Source: Spirogloea muscicola (lineage: Eukaryota; Streptophyta; Zygnematophyceae; Spirogloeales; Spirogloeaceae). From it: a DNA stretch of 24,590 bases. The translations under genes and the position numbers were made by a program. Under the pieces are notes generated by a model, which searched no databases, was not told where the DNA came from, and saw nothing but the letters and a program-made list of their open reading frames with translations. Below, piece after piece: positions 11,237 through 24,590 of the stretch (its first letter is position 1; every line of letters begins with the position of its first letter). The DNA is taken from positions 451,369 to 475,958 of the forward strand of contig WELB01000033.1 in NCBI GenBank assembly GCA_009602725.1, read 5' to 3'.

Positions 11237-13356
11237 TCATGTGGAGTGTACATGGATACGTACATCCTTCCAGTTGGATGTCACGAATTCCACAACTTCG
11301 TACATGATGTCCCCTTGTACATCAATCTGCTCCTTCTCCGTTGGGCCCTGCATAAAGCTTGTGCTACCTTAAGTTATTTGTTGACCACTCAAATCGACCA
11401 TCTACACACAGCTCATCAGGGAGCAGCATCATGTAGGTGTTGGACCAAAGTGAATGAGAAGCTCATTCACCTTAGTCTAAAACATACAGACTTTGTTACG
11501 AAATAGATTCTCCTGAATGGGACAGCGATTCAACGAAGCCCCACAGTGATTGACACGGTCGGGCTACAAAACCAGCATGCAATGCTTCTGCAGACGTGAC
11601 GCTGAGCTCCCCAACTCTGCTCTCGCCATGTCACCTTCACAACTGAAGCTCCGCTGGCAAACCGCTTCCCAAACTTCTTTGCAGCATCGGCAAGTTTCAC
11701 CCCTGCACTCAGAGGTGGGACTGACTGAGAAGGAAGCATATCACAACACAACAGGGCCTCCACATGAGCAACTGCCGAAGATCGGATGATATGTTTAGGA
11801 CTAAAGCACATATGGTAGTTTGTTGCAAACAGGCGGGGTAGTCTTGAAAAGGCAAGGCAGCATCACGCTGCAAATGGGCATTTCGCCAACAAATCTAATG
11901 GGTGAGCTGAATCAAGCATTTGCATCTGCGCTTAAGAATTGCACATACCAAAGAGCTCCATGCCCTTGATGGTAGTTACAGCCTTTCGCTTGTTCCGCGT
12001 AAATTTCTCAACCAGCACTTCTGGCCTTTCCTGCAAAGCCCGTGTCCACAGAAGAAGTAGCTCAGCCAAAAGCCCTGATCGATGCACTGGCAAATACCAG
12101 TGCATCCATCAGGCAGGATGGCACAGGATGGAGCCTGTACACACTGCTGCCACATTAGGCTCCAAATGTTGCAGCAAAACGTGCAGGCTTCATTCTGGTT
12201 TCTAAGCGGCAAAAAGTCACTGTGAGCACCTTCTTCTTTGTCTTGCCACCAGGCAGCTTCTTGACAACCTCCGGAACACTGTTGGAGCTTCCTGCTGCCG
12301 CTTCTGTGTGTCAAAACTTCATAGACTGTCACAAATATCTTAGTGAGAAAGCCTCCTACTGACTGAAACATCAGGAAGCTTCGATCAGTCATCAGAACAG
12401 CATACTAGAACGAAGATGAGCGATGAAATTAGCAATGCAAGTCGAAGTTTCTGCTCCAATCCAAACGCCACGAGGGGAAGTTGAAAGAGCTGCCTCCAAT
12501 CCTCACCTACACCCTTGGGCAGAAGATCCAGCGAGGGCTCCCCACTAAGCTGCAGCCGCTCAAGCTTCTCGGCAGCCTTATCTTCAGCTTCTGCTGCATG
12601 CAACGACGTCGGAATGAGAAAATCGAAGAAGCTCACATGACCGCACAGGTCACCGAGTCCACTTATCCACTTCCAACCACGCATCCTACACCGTTACCGA
12701 AGCCCTTGTCTATGCATGGAATAGCTCCGAGGTAAGTAGTGAGCTGCCAAATTTAGCCGGGGGGTCAGCACGGCAGGGCCATGTGCACGCTGTCAGAGAA
12801 AGGCCACCTTTCTGAAGCTCCGGATACAGCTCGGGGAAGTTCTCTAGCAGCCACGGCTTGCACTTGCTGAAGTCTGGCCCAAACTCGCAGTACTCCGGGG
12901 GCATGCTGCATACTGCTTACACCAGGAGCAAAAGAATTTCTTTAGTTGCTGCAGAAGAGAGGTCTTGCTGTTGCCTAGACCCTAGCCCCTGAACCCTTGT
13001 CTAAACCCATGCTCAAGATGTACAGACTAAACAGAGCATGGTCTGCGAGGCTCCTTGACAGGCACCAAGGTTGGCCAAGGAAGGCAATGGCCGCAGTCTC
13101 AAGCCCCTCCTACAAGGCCCCCTCAATAGGTCAGCCGGACGCCAACCGGCAGCTCCCGCCAGCCACTTTACCGTCGGAAGGCAGCGGGGACCGCTCAATT
13201 AGCCGCTCAGAGCCATGACCGACGGACTTCGCTAAGGCCGGACGGCCGAGGCGCAGGAGCCCGACCCGCCTGAACGCCCGCCTTGGAGCTGCGGGCCAGG
13301 GCGGAGAGCTTACCTGGGCAGTAGACCACCGTCTGGGGCTTGGGCTTGTCGCCCAT
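11237..13356 (-). CDS. DENR: Density-regulated protein DENR/TMA22-like (7 exons, 185 aa)
   Basis: The exons are 13314-13356, 12808-12912, 12507-12593, 12291... to 12230, 11949-12030, 11635-11702 and 11237-11347. They total 558 nt with all phases matching and GT-AG borders. DENR pairs with MCT-1 on the 40S ribosome to recycle subunits and support re-initiation. The N-terminus has a zinc site VVYCPVC...EYC...SKC (Cys13, 16, 23, 32), with the family block PPEYCEFGPDFSKCKPWL. The middle is acidic and charged, then a basic KLPGGKTKKK. The C-terminal SUI1/eIF1-like domain carries RNKRKAVTTIKGMELFG, KKFGKRFASGASVVK and KEQIDVQGDI. The short KLPGGK linker and the overall size resemble plant DENR rather than animal DENR. 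The start is the ATG at 13356; the stop is a TGA at 11237-11239. For exon 3, a donor at 12506 is preferred over one 6 nt earlier, since both keep phase. It is head-to-head with the FHY1-like gene, 760 bp apart. Confidence 0.92.
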
Positions 13357-13710
13357 GGCGCCGGGCCAATGGGGCGCCGGTCACGGCGCCCGCCCCGGCG
13401 GCGGCGGCGGCCGCGGCGGCCGCCGGTGCTGCTGCCGCATCGGCGAAGGCCCCGACGCGTCGTGGCCCTCCAGCGACGGCCTCTTCCAGCAGCCGCGAGA
13501 GCGGCGGAGGCGGCGGCGGCCTGGCGTTGCGCTGGGAGACGGTGAGGGGGCGCCTTTTGATGGTAGGGCCGACCGAACACCAACGAAAGGCTGGCGCCTG
13601 GCTCCAGGACGGCGCGGCAGGTGGGGCAAGGCCAGCGGCCGTCTGGTGTCCAGTNTATCTGCCGCTGAGCCGCGGATCTGGCTCCAGAGGGCAGACCCCA
13701 TCCTACGATC

Positions 13711-14017
13711 TTAGATGTGCTTGCCTTTGTACTTGGCCATTTGGCCTTCGTTTGTATCAAATACACGAATCCTTTTATCCTACGACCGCTCAAAGAGCCC
13801 AAAGGGGAGCCAAAAAGCCCTAAGGCCCGCTCCAATGGGATGACCCATCCTGACGACCGAAGGCGAGTACCGGCCAGGCTAGCGGTGGGTAAAGGTCAAA
13901 GGATGAGGGGATAGCAATCCAGGCTACACTGGCCTTGGGGGTTAAGGGTGGAGGGAAATACGTGCATTTGAAAAGAAACGAAGGCCAAATGGCCAAGTAC
14001 AAGGTAAGCACATCTAA
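13711..14017. repeat. 307-bp foldback (inverted-repeat) element
   Basis: The left arm 13711-13767 and the reverse complement of the right arm 13961-14017 match over about 57 bp with few differences. Both read TTAGATGTGCTT, then CTTGGCCATTTGGCC, ending near CACG. The roughly 190-bp interior has no coding potential and contains words repeated just outside the element. Both arms end in TTAGATGTGC and no clear target-site duplication is seen, so it may be a MITE-like foldback element or a rearranged repeat. Similar arm sequence occurs near 2812-2850. Confidence 0.7.
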
Positions 14018-14076
14018 AGAAAGAGCAGCAATAGCCGTCTCAGGCTACACTGGCCTTGGGATCAAGGGTGGAGGGA
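13920..14076 (+). repeat. Pair of about 36-bp direct repeats
   Basis: CAGGCTACACTGGCCTTGGG followed by AAGGGTGGAGGGA occurs at 13920-13956, inside the foldback element, and again at 14041-14076, just outside it. A related word, AAAGAGCC...GCTCCAATG, occurs near 13793-13838 and 14091-14109. The second copy lies just 5' of the FHY1-like start codon. This suggests partial duplication of the element's interior. Confidence 0.65.
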
Positions 14077-14116
14077 GGAGCCAAATGGGCCAAAGAGCCT
14101 GCTCCAATGCCACACA

Positions 14117-14996
14117 ATGCCATTTCTGCCGACCGTCACAAGCGAGCGGAGGGCTGGGACCGAGCAGTTCTACTCGGTCCAGTCTCGTTCCCTAAGCCGA
14201 TTCACCGCCGCCGCCGTCGCCGCTGCCGCCGCCGCCACCGCCGCCACTGCCGCCGTAGCTCCTGCCGAGGCTGCTGCCACAGTCCTGCCGACCAGCGGGC
14301 TCAAACGCAAGGAAGGCAGCGGCGAGGGTGACGAGGAGGGTAGTGCGTCAGCGCCTGCTGCGGAGGCCGTCAGCGGCAATGCTGGCGGCGGCGGCGGCGG
14401 CGGCGGCGGCGTCGCCTGCCTTGCCGCCGGCAAGGCCACGCAGCGCCGGGTACGCCGCATGGAGTCCGCCGAGGAGGTGGGCCGGCGGAAGCAGCGCCGC
14501 CTGGTGCGGGAGGAGGCTCTGCGAGGCGGCGGCAGCAGCGGCAGCTGCTGCGGCGGCGGCGGCGGCGGCGGTGGCGGCAGGAATGCCAAGCCGGAGTCTT
14601 CCACACTGAGCTTTCCCCCCCGCATGACTGCAACGCTGCCCAAAGACATTGTTGCTGCTGCCGCTGAGTGCGACAAAGACGATGAGGATGGCAAGGAGAG
14701 CGGCGGCAGCGCTGACGTCTTCGTCCTCTCCACCCGCGAAGGCAGAGGTATGACGAGCTTTGATTCGACGGCAAATGTCAAACTGGCATCCTGTAGTATG
14801 GGCCCCTCGTGCTGGTGCTGCGCTGCTCTGTGCTTGGGTACTCGCTGACCCACTGAGGCTGGCTCCATCTTCCCCCGCTGCTCCGCGGCCAGATGGTAAA
14901 GCTGGCATGGAGGTCTCGCTGAAGCCAGCCGTCGTAGAGAAGCGCGTCACGATTGACAGCGAGTTTGAGGAGTACTTTGCCAAGCTCCTCGTCTGA
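14117..14996 (+). CDS. FHY1/FHL-like phytochrome-A nuclear-import adaptor (2 exons, 244 aa)
   Basis: The exons are 14117-14747 and 14893-14996 (GT-AG, phase 1). FHY1/FHL proteins bind light-activated phytochrome A through a short C-terminal domain and carry it into the nucleus by an N-terminal NLS. The C-terminus here has FVLSTREGR (202-210), 13 residues before VVEKRVTIDSEFEEYFAKLLV (224-244), matching the family layout of a VLSSGRW-like block and a terminal TID.EFE.YF.xLxL motif. Candidate NLSs are LKRK (62-65) and the stronger basic cluster QRRVRRM...GRRKQRR (110-128). The rest is low-complexity: an Ala run at 31-47 and Gly runs at 89-98 and 146-154. An acidic stretch (185-194) precedes the conserved block. 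The ATG at 14117 is the first in frame after the repeats; ATGs at 14460 or 14625 are alternatives. The call rests mainly on the last 45 residues. Confidence 0.7.
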
Positions 14997-16397
14997 AAGG
15001 CTCGCTCCTCGGTCATCGCACAAAGACGTACTCTGCTGGTGATGAAAGGGCGCCCACAACAGGCAGACCCGCATGACCCTAAGGACTGAGCGGCTCGTAG
15101 CCCACATTGGCGGGCGACGTGCGTCAACCCACTTAGACGTACTCAATCAGCCAACGCATGGGCCTGGTAATCTACGGCCCCTGCTAATTGCCTGCTTGAA
15201 TGTATGTCAAACTTGCAGTGCGTCTCTGCATGAGTGGATGCCAAATCAGCACCTTCAACTACATTGTAGTTGCCAATGGTCGCCACCGTGCGACCTTGCC
15301 TTTAGCGCTCTGCCAGAAGGCTATGCATCAAGACTCACCTCAGTGACTCTTCAATCACTGCCAATACAAGGCAGTGAGCAGTCAGGTCCACTGTACTGAA
15401 CCTGTTGTGTGTGTTGTGCTCTTGGACCGCAGCTTGTTGCCCAGCTCTCTTGGCATTTCTGGGCGTCGCTGGCCACCATTGAGCGGCACCATGCATGACA
15501 GCGTCAGTGGTGGCTGTCGGAGGCCATGGTGAGCCGCTGTCTTCAGGGAGCCTCCCTAGCAGTGTATGCCATGGCTCCAATGGAGAAGCACCCTGCCTTG
15601 GATCTTGCGCGATACAGAAGATCACGTCAAAGTGTTTCTGCACGTTGTCCACCAGGAGGTGATCTCCTTGTTCCCCACACACTCTACTTGTCGGCAGCTG
15701 GAAGTACTTAGCACGCACTTTGCATGCGACGTTTCTCTTTCTAAGATTAGCTCCGGTGCCACACCTGCAGGAGCTACAGGAGGTGCTCGACTGGAGCTTC
15801 TTGTGTGGATGAGGAGGCCAAGGAAGGAGGCCATATTGACATTGCAGGTAGCTGCTCATTTGTATGACACTATTTAGCTTGCGCTTGGTAAGAGGTGGCA
15901 AATCAGCCCCATTGGCCACAGGTCCCAGCAACCCGCCTGAGTAAGCAGTCGGCCATTCTCTCGCTTTCTTGTGTGCAGGCAAGCAGATGAGCAGCCTGTA
16001 TAACGCCTGCACTATTTCCCCACCATACTCTGCTCACAAACTTGTACAAGCTCATGCTGTTGGCTGGCATCACTGGGTGTTAGCCAAACAGCATGCCCTG
16101 ATTGGCCTAGCTTGCAAGTCGTAGGCTCTTCGAAGGTGTAGGAGCAGAAGAAGCTACTGGAAATCAGTAGTACTTGTGCATACCCCTGCCAGGATTGCTT
16201 TTACAGTAATTAGAGCCCTTTCTGGTACCCCACTGCAGATGGCCGTATGGTCTATCATACCCAGAACGTCTCACAGCATGGCCGCCGGCAGGGCAGTAGT
16301 AGCCAAACATAATTTGAGAAGCCTGCGATGTGGAGCTTCGTGACAAATTGCTTTGTTGGGATTCATTATCACCTTGTCTGGCACATTGGAGGAGTCA
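14997..16397. other. Unassigned 1.4-kb region between convergent genes
   Basis: This lies between the FHY1-like stop and the ATRIP-like stop, so both 3' UTRs fall here. Long open frames occur on both strands. On the - strand 15335-16012 is open for 225 codons. On the + strand 15566-15877 is open for 103 codons and includes plausible folded sequence (HVKVFLHVVHQEVISLF at about 15621-15671, and RLELLVWMRRPRKEAILTLQ ending at a good donor AG|GTAGCT near 15847). I recognise no family for either. A small spliced gene is possible, but neither frame is supported well enough to call. Confidence 0.4.
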
Positions 16398-21052
<4,655 letters not shown>

Positions 21053-21053
21053 C

Positions 21054-21112
21054 AAGCCGATCGGCATGTGCCCCAGCTGCTACCTGCGGATACACTCCAC
21101 CTGCGTCCTCTG
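21054..21112 (+). other. Orphan Cys-rich exon fragment
   Basis: Directly after the N, one + strand frame reads KPIGMCPSCYLRIHSTCVLCA, a C-x2-C-x7-C-x2-C array that could bind zinc, and then meets a good donor-like CCA|GTGAGC at 21112/21113. Upstream is the poly-T block, so nothing can be joined 5'. Its phase does not fit the next GhrA-like exon. It may be an exon of an unrelated gene whose rest lies in the hidden sequence, or chance. I do not recognise a family. Confidence 0.3.
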
Positions 21113-21355
21113 CGCCAGTGAGCGTCTCTCACTCGGCCGCGCAAGATATTTGCTGCTGTGGACGTCACCGCGAGTGCCTCACAAGGATAGCTTCGGGCTT
21201 TTGCAAAGCAAACGACGAGCGAGCTTAGCAATGCAGACTGCATGAGGGTGCCAGACATGAATTAACAATAACACCTGTGAAAAAAACGATAAGAATGATA
21301 AACACTAAGTACAAGAGCACCGATGTCGTCTGACGATTCCCTGTTGTCGCTGCAG

Positions 21356-21371
21356 CTCCGCCGCCGCCGAG

Positions 21372-21409
<38 letters not shown>

Positions 21410-21415
21410 TGCCGC
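21356..21415. repeat. (CCG)n microsatellite
   Basis: This is a nearly pure run of CCG/GCC triplets with one interruption (CCGAGGCC). It lies 5' of the first recognisable GhrA-like exon, in its 5' UTR or first intron. Similar triplet runs occur at about 14380-14410, 14550-14580 and 21905-21935, so triplet expansion is a general feature of GC-rich gene starts here. Confidence 0.85.
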
Positions 21416-21453
21416 TGACGGGCAGTCCATCGTGAGGCGGCTGCCTCTGGCAG

Positions 21454-23797
21454 GGCGACTGGATGCCGGCGCTGCGCGAGGCTCTGCCGCAGGACCGGCT
21501 CCGCGTTTACCCCGACGTCGGCGACGCCGCCGACGTCGACGTCGTCATCATCGGCGAGGTCCGCAATCGCGGCCGCCGCAGCCGCCGCCGCCGCCGCAGC
21601 AGCCGCCGCTGCGCCACGATGTCTTGCCGGCTCCGGAAGCTCGCCTGCAGCTGGGCCAGGAGATGCGGCTGCGAGTCCGGGCCTCTCCCGCAGTGGCGGC
21701 GGCAGCAGATCCGCCTCACCGGCCGCGCGCCTGCGCCTCAGGCGCCGCCGGGCCTGCTGGCGACGCTCCCCGCGCTGCGGCTCGTCTGCAACCTCTGGGC
21801 CGGCGTCGACCACGTCCTCGCCGACCCGACGTTCCCGCGGTGCGCATCCGATGCCGTCGGGAGCTTCCGGTGGCGGAAGCCTTGCAGTGGCAATCACTGA
21901 TCGGACGGCAGCGGCGGCGGCGGCGGCGGCGGCGGAGGCGCAGGCACATCCCGCTGGTGCGCCTCGTGGACACCACCATGACGCGCGCGATGACTGAGAG
22001 GTAAAATCCCTTGCACGTGGTTGACAATGTCGCGCTTAATTAGCTATATAGCCAGTAGTTAATTTAGCTAAGTAGCTGAATTGCTGATTGCTAGCGCGTA
22101 AGTAGCTAAACAGCTAACAGCTGTTAGCTAGCTCAGGCCTGTCGCATGGCGAAGGCCGACCCGCCTCCGGCTGGCTCTGAAGGCTCCCAGCTTGGCACCG
22201 CTTGCATTGGCACTGCCCTCCTGGCCTTCTCACTAATTTTCTCCATTACCAATGACCACTCACTTCTAACCTATTCTTTCTCGCTTATATCTTCACTTAT
22301 CATTACCGCCCTTTCCTCCTCTCGCTCGCAAGCAGCGTGCTGATGCACGTCCTGGCGGTGCACCGTCGCCTGCATGAATACCTGCAGCAGCAGGCGGCCA
22401 GCACGTGGCTCAAGCTCCACCAGGTAAATCACCGCTGTGGGAAGCCCGTTGCTATTGCTCCTGCCTTCCCAAGTGCTTGGCAGCTTGGCAGCTCCAGCTC
22501 AAGCATGGGCTGTCGCTTCAGCAGCTCATAATTACGTATAGGTGATGGTCAGGGTAGAGTTATTCCCTCACCCTGACAATGTTGAGGCCTAACTCTTGAC
22601 ACAGGTGTTTAGAGTTAGGCCTTATGACCCCCCTCCATTTACCTTGCCCTCCTTGTAAATCTTGGCAGCCACACGCCCCCGAACGGCGCGTGGGCATCCT
22701 TGGCCTTGGCGAGCTCGGCACAGACGCGGCACTTAAGGTGGCTGCTCGCTACTACCCTCTCCCTGGAGAGCTTTTCTATAGTTATTGCTGGATGAGCACT
22801 GGAGCGAGGATTGCACCTGAAGGAGGGTGCTGACGCAGGCGCCGCCGTGCAGCTGAGCGCCCTCGGCTTTGATGTCAGCGGCTGGAGCAGGAGCGGCAAG
22901 GCCATTCCTAGTGAGAGGCCGCACCAAGCAGCTGTCGTGGTGGTCGATATCAGCTGCCGGCATTCGCGGCTCAGGCAAAGCGGGCTCCGCGGAACCGGCA
23001 GGAGTTCGGACATTCACCGGGCCCACTGAGCTGGACGCATTCCTCGGCGGTGCTGAGATCCTCGTCTGCCTCCTCCCCCTCACCGCCAGCACAGCCGGTA
23101 TCCTGGACGTAAGCCCCGCCGCGCTGCCGCCAGGCCGCCTTGAGCAGCAGCTTGCCCTCCTTGCCTAGCTAAAAACCGTGGGGCGCAGCGGACGGCGCTG
23201 GACAAGCTGCCGCGCGGAGCAGTGCTCGTCAACCTGGCCCGCGGCGACATCGTTGTGGAGGCCGACCTCTTGGACGCGCTCGCGTCCGGCCAGCTCTCTC
23301 GCGCTCTCCTTGACGTCTTCTCCACAGGTCAGCATCCTTCCCCCCCTTCCTCCTCTGTCCTCTACTCTGTCACTCCCTCTCGTCCCTTACCCTCCCCTCT
23401 CCTCCCCTCCTCTCCATCCACCACCCTCATACTCACACGTCCCTCATCCACCTTCTCTTAGCATCCTTACCTTAGCCACAACATTTCTGACAATATGGAA
23501 GGAGCCTGGCTGCGCAGAGCCGCTGCCAGAGGGGCACCCATTTTGGCAGCACCCACGAGTGGTGGTCCTGCCGCACGTAGCCGCGTACAGCGATGCAAGG
23601 TGCGTCGTCGTCGCCCGCCGCGGGCGCTCGTCGGCTGCCTGGCCCAGCCGCCGGCATCGCTGTGCCATCAGCCTTTGACACTGATGCACAGTTGCTCTGG
23701 TGCCTGGTCTGCGGCAATGCGTACGGCTCTCAACATCCAGAATCTGCGTCTCGGGTTGCCACTGGAGAACGTCGTCGACTGCCACCGGGGGTACTGA
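21454..23797 (+). CDS. GhrA-type D-2-hydroxyacid dehydrogenase (glyoxylate/hydroxypyruvate reductase-like), 10 exons, N-terminus uncertain
   Basis: The exons are 21454-21558, 21742-21839, 21944-22000, 22336-22423, 22669-22737, 22853-22910, 23002-23108, 23189-23327, 23518-23599 and 23692-23797. They total 909 nt (302 aa) with all phases matching. The family reduces glyoxylate or hydroxypyruvate with NADPH. The order is as in Ghr[11 protein letters not shown], then [32 protein letters not shown], the helix [15 protein letters not shown], the Rossmann motif [26 protein letters not shown], the catalytic-Arg strand VNLARGDIV, Glu in DVFSTEPLP, and the catalytic His in LPHVAAYS. The C-terminus ends VVDCHRGY with a TGA at 23795-23797. 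Bacterial GhrA is near 312 aa, so about ten N-terminal residues may lie in an upstream exon. Otherwise the ATG at 21463 is the start. The acceptor at 21453 (CTGGCAG) favours an upstream exon. The head-to-head arrangement with the ATRIP-like gene is seen only across the poly-T joint. Confidence 0.88.
22035..22134. repeat. AGCTA-rich simple repeat in a GhrA-like intron
   Basis: About 100 bases are built from overlapping TAGCTA, AGCTAA and GCTAGC words, at much lower GC than the exons. The words are self-complementary, so many small hairpins can form. It lies in the intron after the exon ending at 22000. No coding signal is present. Confidence 0.6.
22548..22622. repeat. Two adjacent inverted repeats in a GhrA-like intron
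   Basis: GTCAGGGT (22548-22555) pairs with ACCCTGAC (22570-22577). AGGCCTAACTCT (22585-22596) pairs exactly with AGAGTTAGGCCT (22611-22622). They form two consecutive hairpins with 14-base loops in the intron between the exons at 22423 and 22669. GAGTTA/TAACTC words are also shared between the first loop and the second stem, allowing an alternative fold. No known element matches. Confidence 0.65.
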
Positions 23798-24590
23798 TCA
23801 TTAGTATTAGCCAACCCTTTGTAGCGGCTGCCATTTAGGCCCTGCTGGCAACATATGTTATTACATTTTTCCCTCCCCTCAACCAGTTGACACGGGGGTA
23901 TTGAGGGCGCCCTGTCTGCCTAGCCTTTGGCTCCGTCATGAACACCTGTATGCATCTGGCTGGCAGTTTACAGCCGATTCTTTTACATCAGCAGCCGCAT
24001 TTCACCGGCTCAACTGCCTGCAACAGCTGCCCACCACGGCTTGCATGATGCATGCTCTGCCGCCGGGATCATTGGGTCCTGGAAAAGTGTGCCGATCCAG
24101 GCCGCGGAAATGCAGATACTGCATTGCCGTGCGTCTGCAGCGCAGTGCTCATATTGGATGAGCGCAGCACTCAGAGGCAGCGGCAAGATAGATCTAGCCG
24201 TGTATCAATTTGGGTTACCCGTGTGCGTCCTGATTTTTATTGGTTATTGGCAAATCTGTGTTGCTCTGCGGGTCTATTTCCAGGCAGAAGCCTTGGCGCG
24301 CCGCGGCGCGGCAGGTGGAGAGGCTGCACTGGCAGCGGCGGCACTGGCGCCGGCGGCAGCATAAGCCCCCTCTGGCGTGAAAGCCGAGTAAAGGCCTGGG
24401 AGGTCGTCCCTGGGCGGTAGCCCGCCGGCATCCTCTGATGGGAGGGTGAGCTGCGGCGGCCGAAACTCAGCCCGCTTGCACCTGCTGCGGTGGCAAGCGA
24501 GGTCGCGGGTCTGAGTATGGCAAGGTGGGTCGCTGAAGATGGAGGGAGGAAGTCATTAAAGAGAGAGAGAAAGAAAGAGGGGGTGGGGGG
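23798..24590. other. Right-end region without a supportable gene
   Basis: This stretch follows the GhrA-like stop. An exon-like piece at about 24283-24363 follows a TTTCCAG acceptor and reads AEALARRGAAGG... to a TAA, but its composition is Ala-rich and no upstream exon could be joined. The region ends in (GA)n at 24561-24578 and a G-rich tail. I see no domain on either strand. Confidence 0.5.

Larger units (their letters stand above)
13357..14116. other. Divergent intergenic region of DENR and FHY1-like genes
   Basis: This 760-bp head-to-head spacer should hold both promoters. The DENR-proximal part (13357-13560) is very GC-rich with GGC/CCG triplets. A single N lies at 13655 and may mark a contig joint. 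The foldback repeat (13711-14017) and a pair of direct repeats take up the rest. No TATA box stands out. Confidence 0.6.

Noticed and set aside
13000-13260. Open frames of 60-73 codons upstream of the second DENR exon
   Set aside because: They fall in DENR intron 1 and have neither domain nor splice continuity.
14170-15127. Long - strand and alternative-frame open frames over the FHY1-like gene
   Set aside because: They are shadows of GGC/GCC triplet runs, which are open in several frames on both strands.
21432-22004. A 190-codon Arg/Pro-rich + strand frame
   Set aside because: This is an out-of-frame reading of GhrA-like exons and introns driven by CCG repeats. The correct frame carries the family motifs.
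24541-24590. GA- and G-rich end resembling a telomeric or regulatory repeat
   Set aside because: It is a simple (GA)n microsatellite followed by G runs, with no regular telomere unit.

Overview
This window looks like nuclear DNA from a green-lineage eukaryote, most likely a streptophyte (a charophyte-type green alga or an early-diverging land plant). Genes are split by many short introns, nearly all with GT-AG or AG|GC...AG borders. First exons are very GC-rich, with GCC/GGC triplet runs. The best-matching protein families are plant-type: a HUB/BRE1 ubiquitin ligase, a plant-like DENR, a SUV2/ATRIP-like checkpoint protein and an FHY1-like phytochrome-signalling protein. I cannot name the species from sequence alone. 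There is no sign of prokaryotic operons, CRISPR, rRNA or tRNA.

Layout, left to right. (1) A poly-T block at 1-112 abuts the partial exon of a DNL-type zinc finger protein (Zim17/HEP family, + strand, to 669). (2) A four-exon HAD-superfamily, haloacid dehalogenase type II-like gene lies on the - strand (2380 to 1153). (3) Just upstream of it sits a 141-bp PIF/Harbinger-like MITE (2548-2688) with perfect 30-bp inverted repeats and a TTA duplication, followed by repeat-rich spacer. (4) A 20-exon BRE1/HUB1-2 histone H2B ubiquitin ligase gene (- strand, 10064 to 3928) can be rebuilt completely to 914 aa, but only by accepting two GC-AG introns. (5) A seven-exon DENR/TMA22 gene (- strand, 13356 to 11237) gives 185 aa. 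(6) A 307-bp foldback repeat (13711-14017) and short direct repeats fill the head-to-head spacer before (7) a two-exon FHY1/FHL-like gene (+ strand, 14117-14996). (8) The stretch 14997-16397 is unassigned. (9) A SUV2/ATRIP-like gene on the - strand runs from the second poly-T block (20929-21052) down to 16398; its 12 exons join with matching phases. (10) Past the poly-T block, a ten-exon GhrA-type 2-hydroxyacid dehydrogenase lies on the + strand (21454-23797). (11) The last 0.8 kb holds no gene I can support.

The genes do not form a pathway. They are independent housekeeping or signalling genes: mitochondrial or plastid Hsp70 escort (Zim17), chromatin ubiquitylation (HUB), translation re-initiation (DENR), light signalling (FHY1-like), DNA-damage checkpoint (ATRIP-like) and glyoxylate/hydroxypyruvate reduction (GhrA-like). 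The exon joins were made by hand from splice consensus, phase continuity and family similarity. Residue numbers follow those models.

The two poly-T blocks and the single Ns (13655, 21052) look like assembly joints rather than biology. Adjacency across them, including the head-to-head arrangement of the ATRIP-like and GhrA-like genes, should be treated as provisional.
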